From Spinacia oleracea (Eukaryota > Streptophyta > Magnoliopsida > Caryophyllales > Amaranthaceae), in assembly GCF_020520425.1 (NCBI RefSeq), contig NC_079492.1, positions 146,041,861-146,105,860 of the forward strand: 64,000 nt of DNA. The letters are read 5' to 3'. The translations under genes were made by a program, and so were the position numbers. The notes beneath the pieces are model-generated. The model had not been told where the DNA came from and searched no databases. It saw nothing but the letters and a program-made list of their open reading frames with translations. Within the stretch, counting starts at the first letter, position 1. Each line of letters starts with the position of its first letter. Shown in pieces: positions 55,932 to 64,000 of this stretch.

Positions 55932-58211
55932 ATGCCTATAGTCTCTCTCACGAGTCTTGCCCACGTTAGTTCGTAAGTTTTCGTTTTATGCCTCAGGTTT
56001 TAGTTTTCAATTAATTTGGAAAAATCTCCACATAGACGTTAATTGTTTATTTGGGCACATACATTGTTAGTTGCTAATTTAATTTTTATCTTCTACCCTT
56101 GTGTCAACTGTTCAGTACTAGGTATTTAGTTGCAACTCGTTCCTCTGCTTTGGTAGTTTGGTTTCCTTGATCAGTAAAATGGAATAATTGTTGTAATTGA
56201 GTTAAACTAACAATTCAGGCAGTCTCCTTTGCATCATCGCATGTATAAGTGATCATGTGATCATTTTCAATGCAACATATGAAAAAACAAACAAAACAAA
56301 ATGTTGCAGTTCTGCTTTTCCGCTTGCATGATTCAGTAGATCGTGTTAAAGGTTCACTGTTGACTTCGTTCATAGACATTATGTGCACAAATTTCAGGTA
56401 CCATTATATTCTTGTTTAAGTTAGCTTGAATGTATATGAACTGTTTGGGGCACCTGGCACCAACACTTAATTTAGGAATTTTTAACAGTAATTTGTGAGT
56501 GTGTTGAAATAATATATGGGACTGGTTCGTATGTAGTATGTGTTTATATTTTTATAACGGGTTTGAGGACATTAGTGTTAAGAGCATATGTGCATTCTTT
56601 GTGTGCTTGCTTGTAATAATTGATCTTTCCAAATTAATTCCAGAAGTTTTGTTTTTTACTTATACAAAATGACTTAGGCTTTCCATTTTGTGTCAAACAT
56701 ATTGATTCTTGAGTGTAAGTATCCAACACTTCCATCACTACACACTCTGTATAGAGTCAAGATTTAGAATCTGAAACCTTATTGAAAAAATTGTGTCCCT
56801 TGGAAATAAATCTATTACTTTATACTAAAACAGACACCAGGAATGACACATGTCACTTCCTGGTGCAATTTTTTCCCGCCAAAAGCCTATTTCCTAAAAT
56901 ATATCTATTTTATTTATTTATTTAGTTTTTATCAGTTTTTATAAATGGATTATGCATGGAAACAAAATATTGGCTTACTAAATATGACAATAATAAATAC
57001 CACATAATAACTTGCTCAAAATTATATTGAAATATTTTTGTCAAATCGGTATATCAATAATAGAAAATATATTTAGTCGATATTTGATCAAATTAGCATA
57101 TGATGCACATAAAATATGTAATACGTAATAGGACAAAAGTTTCCTATTAGATGATTAAATGAATATGTTCAAGATTTATTAATTATGCATTGGCTTTAGG
57201 AGGAGAAATATTTTTTTAAAACAAATATGGTCAAACAATAATTTTAAAATATCCGTGCATGCACGGGATATAATCTAGTCATTCTCTATTCAAATGTGGA
57301 TTTCGTTTTAATAAAAGAATACAGGAGAATTGTTATGTGGTCAGATTTGCTTTTCAATCTTCTTGGTTGATTATTGTTACTATTTTTACGAATTGCTTGA
57401 CTTTTGCTTAATTGCTTCAAGGCCCAAACTCGGTATATTTTGCTGTTGCGGTTGCTGCTAATTAATTGTATGCAGGCTACAGTTTTGTTTCTTGCAAAAC
57501 CCGATTGTATTACTTGGAACACTAATTTGGATGAAAATCAGCTGTTTTGGAAGGTATTAGATTTGTTTTTTCATGTTAGATGACATAGACCTTTTGATAC
57601 CTTGACAATATGGCATTGAATAATTATGTTGGAGAGTTGGAGTGTGAATTTTGATATTTTAATTTTGATACAGGTTTACTGTTGCATCAATTCTACTGGC
57701 ACAACTTGGAATCTGTGTAGGAGATTATGGTGATAATTTTAATTGGGGCGGAATTTTACATGGACATGAATGGGTTATTGAAATTTCACTAATATTAGGT
57801 ATGTTTTTAATAATTGTTCTTATATTTCTTATTCGGCGTTTTTTCAAGAAAACGCAACAAAGCACACCACCTACTATCCAACTCCCCAATCTTCCCCCCG
57901 CCCAAGCCTCTGAAAATTTTACCAACCCCTCTAATGAAACCTATGTATTACGTAGATTACCGGAAGATATTTATAGGCGTTTTCCGGTAGATACATATTC
58001 AACTAAACGTTGTAATGACTTCAGTCATGAAGATTGTATGATATGTAATTTTCCTTTTGTTGATGGAGAGGAGCTTTGTATACTTCCTGTTTGCCGCCAT
58101 GTATTTCACTCTCACTGTACTAGTTCATGGTTTTTAAGCCATGATTGTCGTTGTACAGTGTGCCGTCATGATTATTTTGACGGTTTTAATAATGATCAAT
58201 TAGTAGTGTAA
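55932..58211 (+). CDS. RING-H2 finger membrane protein, copy 4 (192 aa)
   Basis: Coding exons 55932-55972 (MPIVSLTSLAHVSS, donor GTAAG) and 57674-58211 (acceptor TACAG), 579 nt in phase. N-terminal signal/anchor, then one transmembrane span (VIEISLILGMFLIIVLIFLI), a basic RRFFKK, a Pro-rich linker, ETYVLRRLPEDIYRRFPV and a full RING-H2: C-x2-C, C-x-H, H-x2-C, C-x2-C, with Trp in SSWFL. Predicted ATL-like E3 ubiquitin ligase anchored in an endomembrane. The internal Met of copies 2 and 3 is Thr here (ACG), so the upstream ATG must serve. The intron carries a Helitron. Its stop lies 176 bp from the neprosin D stop, tail to tail. Confidence 0.82.
56811..57278 (+). mobile_element. Non-autonomous Helitron, 468 bp, in the RING copy 4 intron
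   Basis: Starts TCTATTACTTTATACTA and ends TATAATCTAG. A palindromic hairpin CCGTGCATGCACGG (57253-57266) stands 8 bp before the CTAG end. It is inserted between A (56810) and T (57279). Unit 2 keeps the empty site GGAAATAAATCAT near 16315. Confidence 0.93.
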
Positions 58212-58386
58212 AAAACTATGTATGCTACATTATACATTTGTGTTCATACATTGGTTTCATTCATTGTGTGGTACTGGGTAAGAACTGGTAATAAGTTTCG
58301 AGAATTACTGGTAAATCTGGAAATAAACTTGTATTATCGAGTATTACTGTTGGTTGTTTTTATTTCCTCAATTCTGGAAATGTAAT

Positions 58387-60547
58387 TTACATTGTAGTAC
58401 CACCGAAAAAGATTGTTCTCCCTAAATTCTCATAATGTTCTCTATCATAGACTCCATAATGCCAGTTATCGGCATACTTTACAGTTTGTTTAGGGCTAAT
58501 CTGTTGATGATTTGCATCTAAAACCCCAAATCCAGAACAAAATGCAGATAATGTAGCATCTTCAACAGGATAATAGCCGTTTCCCATGGCAGGAAGAGGC
58601 TGAGCAGGGGGGCTATATGCCTCTCCACCAACTGCAATATAAGTCGCGCCATTTGCCAAACCGGTGAATATCTCTCGTGGCCAATAACCAACAATGATGT
58701 CTGGTGTGACTGGGTTGCGTAGTAGTAGCCACCAATGCCCTGTTTTAGGATCCTTTTCAACATATTATGGGTATTTGTTTATGTTAGAGAAACGTTATTA
58801 GGTTTACAAACTCGTAATTATGAAGATTTGAAAATATGAAAATGTACCTGGTAAACAAAGGGCGACACAAACCATATTTTCGTACTTCCTCTTATCGTGG
58901 TTCCTTTCGTGGCAATATCAATTGGAACGCGTTTATTGACGTTAACGAATCCAGGGCATAACATGTTGTAGCAATGTGATTGACCAGCCTAAAAAATGAA
59001 GATCAAAAATTCAAAAAAGGCAAAGAAAACGGAAAATATGAAATATCGGATTATAAACTCACATTTAAGTATTGAAAATGATGTGTGCGATTATCTTTAT
59101 TTAATGCTGGATTAACCTACAAGTTTGAAAGGAAATGAACGTTAGTGCAAATTACGATTATGACAAAAACTTCAATCAAAAGGACAGAAACAGTCCAAAA
59201 GATCGAGGAACATATAATTAATTTTGACATATGCAAGAATCAAATTAACAATCTGCTTAATGTTGAGGATATTGTTTGATATAGTGTTCAAAGCATTGCA
59301 TGCGTTAAACAATTCGTATTAAAAAGAGAAAGGTGCGGAGTAACTTACAGTCCAACCAAATTGTATCCGATCATTACCATTTTGAATGATAATTTCTGCC
59401 GATGAATATTGTTGCGGGGTGACATGTGGATTATAAATACTAAAATCACATTTTACGCCATAGTATTTCACTTTGCTTGGGTCGGAATTTGTTTGAACAA
59501 TTGCAAACTGTGACAACAATAAACCAAACCTTCTTATTAGGAACAACGTATATTAGGAACCTCTGAAATGCTCAAATTCTTTAGAACAATGGAATAAAAG
59601 GTTTACATGAGTTCCTGGTTGTTGTTGATTAGCGTTAGACTTCAATCTAGAAACATAATCTTTTGTAAATTGCGATATTTGGATAAATTCATCTTTACTC
59701 CATCGTCGGATTGGAATAGTTCCCTCGGGACATCCTCCATCTTCTAATTGCATATTCTCAACCAACACCTCATTTCTAGCTTCTTTCCATTTTGGTACAA
59801 AACTTGGTCTCATCTAAATCCCGACAAAATATTAGAACATGTACTTCGTCTTTTTTTTTTTTTTTTTTTGAAACTACACCAAATTGAATATAACAAAAAA
59901 AAAAAAAAAAGTTAAAGTTGAAAAATCATAAACCTGTGGATGGGAAGAATGGTTTTTCATTAGAGGATGATCAAATGCAGGTTGTTTATAGAAGTCGACA
60001 CAATCGTACAAATCTCCGTATTTTGTCTGTGAATTAAACTCTTGATTATTATATATTACAAGCATTATATTGCTTGATGGAGAAAATTAACACTATAAGA
60101 ATTTGTATCTTTAACGACAACCTAATTACGACGGGTCAAAAATCCCGTCGCAAAAGCCTTTTGCGACGGGGCTAACAACCAAACAATGACGGGAATAACC
60201 GTCGCAAATGTCTTTTACGACGGGTTTACGACGGATTTACGACGGGATTTCTATTAACGACGGCCCCCTTTTATGACGGGTTCGCGACAGGAAATCCCAT
60301 CGTTAATGAACGATTATTGGCCTTTCGCGACGGGATTTCCCGTCGTTAATAGTACTATTTCTTGTAGTGTAAAGATAGAGGAAAAAAGAAAAAGAACCTT
60401 GATTGCCTTAACACTTGGCTTTCTGAGGAGTTTAAATTGCTTGATCCATTGAAGTTCTTGTTGTTTGGAAAATTGAATGCCTTCTATTCCGTCACATACC
60501 AGAAACAAGCATAAGATCACAAAGTATGCTAGAGTCTTGATACCCAT
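58387..60547 (-). CDS. Neprosin-family secreted protein, copy D (7 exons, 389 aa)
   Basis: Exons: 60547-60398, 60026-59934, 59813-59607, 59507-59349, 59116-59063, 58988-58848, 58752-58387; all GT-AG, phase 0. Start MGIKTLAYFVILCLFLVCDG with a signal peptide of about 24 residues. Exon 2 holds [19 protein letters not shown] (activation peptide). The neprosin domain holds GNDRIQFGWT, NKDNRTHHFQYL, CYNMLCPGF, GHWW, GYWPREIFTGL and GGEAYSPP; the last Glu may be one of the two catalytic acids, not verified. A CACTA miniature lies in intron 1. Overall close to copy C. Secreted glutamic peptidase role is inferred from the family. Confidence 0.87.
60091..60369. mobile_element. CACTA miniature element in neprosin D intron 1, 279 bp
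   Basis: Begins CACTATAAGAATTTG and ends TTCTTGTAGTG, with a 3-bp TAA duplication (60088-60090, 60370-60372). Interior rich in GACGGG and CGTCG words. Opposite in orientation to the related copy in neprosin B. Confidence 0.9.
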
Positions 60548-61249
60548 CACTCTACAAGTAATCGAATATGCAATTATATATAAGTACCACATTTTCTCAT
60601 AAAAGCTAAAATAATTTTATTAAACCATCCATTACAATTTTAATTCCATCAGTTATAAATTTATTGTATTTCTTACCTGTTCTTGAGTATGCAATTTCTG
60701 AAGGTAACTAGCAAAAGTATCCTTTTTTTTGTTTGTTTAATTTACAGTTTTACATGAGATGGCTAGGAAATGTGATATATAACGTAATCCTGGTTTTGGT
60801 ATAAAATCAGTAACAATTAATGCACATGCATTAAAATAAGGAGGGGCTTGGATGCATGTTTTACATGTTAAACAATAGACGACGATAATAAATGAGAGAA
60901 TCAGGAGTGATTTTATTAAATGTGAAAGACAAATTCTTATTTGAAGATGGTGTATAATAAATATTGTCAGAGTAAAAGTTAACTAAGACTTTTTTTTTTG
61001 AGTTGAATTGAATTGAACTGAACTTAGCTTAAATGAACCAAACCGAATTGATGAAATAAATAATAAATGATAGATGGTAAGTAATAAATAAGTAAAAAGT
61101 AATAATTAATAAATAATGAATAATGAATGATAAATAATAAATGATAAGTAATAATTATAGTAATTAATAATAAATAATACGAAGTAGTAAATAATAAGTT
61201 ATTCTCCGTATATAATAATAAATTATCATAAATAATAATAATATAATAA

Positions 61250-62040
61250 CAACAACAACAACAACAATAATAGTAGGTACATGCTAAGCCCAAGACAGGT
61301 TGTTGTTCTCAGTGTATTCGTGCCCCGACACACAAGATTTTCTGTTCACCATTCCTATTGATGGCTTAGGGCAGAAGATGAACGTACCGTCATCAATTCC
61401 GCACTGTATTGTCCTTTAGGCTCACGATAACTCTGTTACCTGAAGGTTGTGTCTGCTCGAATTGCAATGCTCCTAGGTTGGACCAATGGGGAGATCATGT
61501 GTCCACTGTTCTAGTGAAGTGGGTGTGAAGTTTAAGCATAATTTGGTGCGTGATATTCTTGTTGATATTTGCTCCAAATTTGGGATCGTGGTGCGTAAGG
61601 AGGCTCCAATGAGTTTCCCTTAGAAGCTGGGAAGGATCTAATACCTGCAGACCTTTTACTATTTAATTGGTTCCAGGGTAAATGTTCATATTTGGATGTG
61701 TCTGACATCTCTCCCTTTGCAGGTATGGTGTGAGTTCTTGGGCTCCAAGGGTGGCCTTGCACAATGTTGTGGAGAAGTAAAAGAAGCTAGAAGTATGCGT
61801 CCAAATGTGAGTACAACGGATACAAGTTCATCCCATTTGCTTTATCTACGTTCAGGGAATTATATAAGGATGCCTTGGACATACTTTCGCGTACCAAGTC
61901 TCTCTCTATTAGTCACTATAACAATGTAAAGAGTGGTTCATTTGTCTTTCATAGATAGAGTTTTTGCATTCAGAAAGGGGTGGAAGTACAATTTGTTTTA
62001 AGACACTCATCCAACTTTATGTAAAATGTTTACATGTGAA

Positions 62041-62105
<65 letters not shown>

Positions 62106-62106
62106 T
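61250..62106 (+). mobile_element. Second non-LTR RT-family remnant with (TAA)n tail
   Basis: Short frames match the C-terminal half of the element at 46147: IPIDGLGQKMN (about 61345), KHNLVRDILVDIC (about 61537), RKEAPM, PADLLLF (about 61645), and a KFIPFAFSTFRELYKDAL-like stretch in another frame (about 61825). It is clearly more diverged than a simple duplicate of the first, with several frame breaks. It ends GTAAAATGTTTAC and a (TAA)n tail (62041-62106). Confidence 0.7.
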
Positions 62107-62114
62107 AATATAAG

Positions 62115-62225
62115 TTGAACTGGATTGAACTGAATTGAATTGAACTGAACTGAATTGAACTGAATTGAACTTAACTTAACTGAATTGAATTGAGCTGAAT
62201 TGAATGGTCCTGAATTGAATTGAAT
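62115..62225. repeat. AATTG/AACTG pentamer array
   Basis: Degenerate TTGAACTGAATTGAAC repeats right after the (TAA)n tail, in the same place as 48840-48930 in the first germin block. Confidence 0.85.
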
Positions 62226-62264
62226 TGGAAAATAAGCCATGTTACCGGAATTAAGCCATAAAAA

Positions 62265-62544
62265 CAGAGTCTAAAATGCTTATTAAAAATTACCCCAATT
62301 TAAAATGTAAAAGTTTCTACTCACTAATAAAATTACCCCAATTTAATAATAAAATTATTCAATTAATTAAAAATTATTCTTTCTTATCAATAATAATTTA
62401 CTTCATATAAAGGTAACCATTTCATTTCATTCTATAATATTATTTTGCATTTTACTTGTCCTTTCTTGATCTCTAAATTATTTATGTTTTTTTTTTTTGT
62501 TTTTTAACTTTCCCTTTGTTAATTGGAAGTTTTTTCTCCATCGC

Positions 62545-62590
<46 letters not shown>

Positions 62591-63587
62591 CATCATTTAG
62601 TTGTTTCTATAATGATTCATGATTTTGCTTTTATAAAAACTCAAAATATTATTAGCATTATTTTTTTCTTCAAAATGATTTTGTAATTGCCATAAGATAT
62701 ATAAGTAATGTATTTTTATATTCCATTTTTATAGACTCATAGTTACATGTTTTTAAGAACCTTTAAGAAGCCTAATTATATAATACGGAGTAGCATAATG
62801 CTTTATAAGTTTTAAAAATGATGTTCCTATTTTTTTTGATTTGTGTCATATATGTACTATTTGTTCAGCGACATGCCTACAATCGCAATAAAAGAAATCT
62901 CCTTCAAAGTATCAAAAATCGGAGTATACACTCCTATTTCTTTCCCATTTTATTTAATTTTTTTGACCTCCATTTGCAAATTTCCGAATCCGCGCCTGGA
63001 CCGTTGTTAAGTATGGTTGCAAGCCACAGGTGAGAGAAAAGGTGTACAATGTACTTTGTTATTCCATCTTATTCTTGCGAAGTATGTAGTATATATATGT
63101 TTATGTTAAGCGTACGTATATTATCACAAAAACTGCAGGACCTAAGAAGCTTTATTTCTGGGTCTGTTAAATCTGGAAGTAATAGGTTTCGAGTATTACT
63201 GGTAAATAAAAAAAAGTCAGGTTTACTCTTAAATACTTAATCTCCAGCCAGCCTCAATATATAATGAGCTTTGTTATTCCATTCCAGCTTCATTTTATTC
63301 AAATGACACTCCATTTGGTAAGGTTCATTCAATATTGAAATCTTTAGATAAAAGATGAAAAATTTATAGAACCTAATTACTCGACGAACTTGTTTGAACA
63401 TAATGAAAAAAAACTGAAGCTAATTAAAACTATAACTAAATTCCAAGAAAGATAATTTTATTAAATGTTGAAAAGTAATACAATGTATACATATGGTTGT
63501 TTTCACAAATTTTGAGTACAAAAGAGAAAGGGAAGCACGCAACTGAATCAACTTTGGTAAGAAATGTACGTAGAGAAGCATATGTAA
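62265..63587. other. Downstream flank of germin-like gene 2
   Basis: A+T-rich, collinear with 49440-50580. It holds a (TTA)n run at 62548-62590. No gene is seen. Confidence 0.85.
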
Positions 63588-64000
63588 TTAAGCAGTGCCA
63601 AATAACCTTTTCATCCTCATCACCTCGTCCTGACTTAGAAGAGTGATCTGTTGAGCTATATCGGCAGGTAAATTGCCGGCGAATAAGGAGGTGGTAGTGA
63701 ATTGGACAGCTGGGTTCGCACCGTTCAGACTAACAATTGCAGTAGCCGGAGTTCTGCCAACGTTGATTTGAAAATGAAGCATGGCTTGTGGGAAGATCAT
63801 AACGTCTCCAACCTCGAGCCTTCTGTAGAATGCATTATTTCTAGCGTCAATGAATCCCGCAATTATAGATCCTCTGGTCACGATTATAACTTCAGATGTT
63901 CGGTGGGAGTGTACTGGGATGACTCCACCTACAGCAAAGTCTAACCTTGCCATGGAAATACCTAGGCCATTCAAAGCTGGGAAATTATCTACGAACCCTA
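63588..64000 (-). CDS. Germin-like protein, copy 2, N terminus off window
   Basis: The reading frame runs from its stop at 63588 to the window edge, corresponding to residues about 72-208 of copy 1. The metal site HSHRTSE and the box 2 sequence GDVMIFPQAMLHF are kept, with the same shortened H-x-H-x3-E spacing. Only a few residues differ (for example DARNNAF for DASNNAF and LSQDE for LSHDE). It is part of the recent block duplication with unit 4. Its signal peptide and promoter lie beyond the window. Confidence 0.9.
   Translation of the reverse strand, partial: GFVDNFPALNGLGISMARLDFAVGGVIPVHSHRTSEVIIVTRGSIIAGFIDARNNAFYRRLEVGDVMIFPQAMLHFQINVGRTPATAIVSLNGANPAVQFTTTSLFAGNLPADIAQQITLLSQDEVMRMKRLFGTA

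Larger units (their letters stand above)
54390..60950. repeat. Tandem segmental unit 4 (RING + neprosin)
   Basis: Collinear with units 2 and 3 from the leader exon (ending 54591 before GTATTT) through the second leader exon (55041-55176), RING copy 4 and neprosin copy D. Its first leader exon has diverged and carries a stop. It is followed by the second germin block. Confidence 0.9.

Overview
The window is plant nuclear DNA: intron-rich genes, A+T-rich intergenic sequence, L1-type LINE, SINEs, LTR elements, Helitrons and many short TIR elements. The frequent TACTCCGTA-type Stowaway ends and a UGT79-like glycosyltransferase suggest a core eudicot, perhaps Caryophyllales (spinach/goosefoot/beet group). 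That placement is inference from style, not from a search.

The backbone is a four-copy tandem array. Each unit holds a RING-H2 membrane-protein gene on the + strand and, facing it tail to tail, a seven-exon neprosin-family gene on the - strand. Unit 1 covers 1-6903 and its left end is cut by the window. Unit 2 covers about 14010-26982, unit 3 about 30150-44907 and unit 4 about 54390-60950. All four neprosin genes can be read through consistent GT-AG exons to 389-390 residues. The RING genes are less well kept: copy 1 is a pseudogene, copy 3 has lost two zinc ligands, and copies 2 and 4 look whole. Each RING gene seems to have a long spliced 5' leader; in units 2 and 3 the first two leader exons join into a 75-77 codon small ORF.

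Units 3 and 4 are each followed by the same further block: short AACTG/AATTG-type arrays, a non-LTR reverse-transcriptase remnant with a (TAA)n tail, and a germin-like gene (50581-51207; 63588 to the window end). The latest duplication therefore included RING, neprosin and germin together. Unit 2 carries an extra 4-kb segment with one intronless UGT79-like gene, lying between two copies of the RING/neprosin intergenic sequence and next to a scrap of a lost fifth neprosin.

Mobile DNA fills the rest: an L1-like LINE with a 15-bp target duplication (6919-12403), a SINE split by a Mutator-like element (12.4-13.9 kb), a SINE split by a hAT-like element (27.27-27.9 kb), a copia remnant beside a non-coding LTR element with matching 942-bp LTRs (33.5-40.9 kb, in the first coding intron of RING copy 3), two Helitrons with clean empty sites in the paralogous units, two CACTA miniatures in neprosin introns, hAT-like elements and at least six Stowaway-like MITEs. 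No tRNA, rRNA or CRISPR locus was seen. The paralogous units serve as internal empty-site controls and make many insertion boundaries exact.
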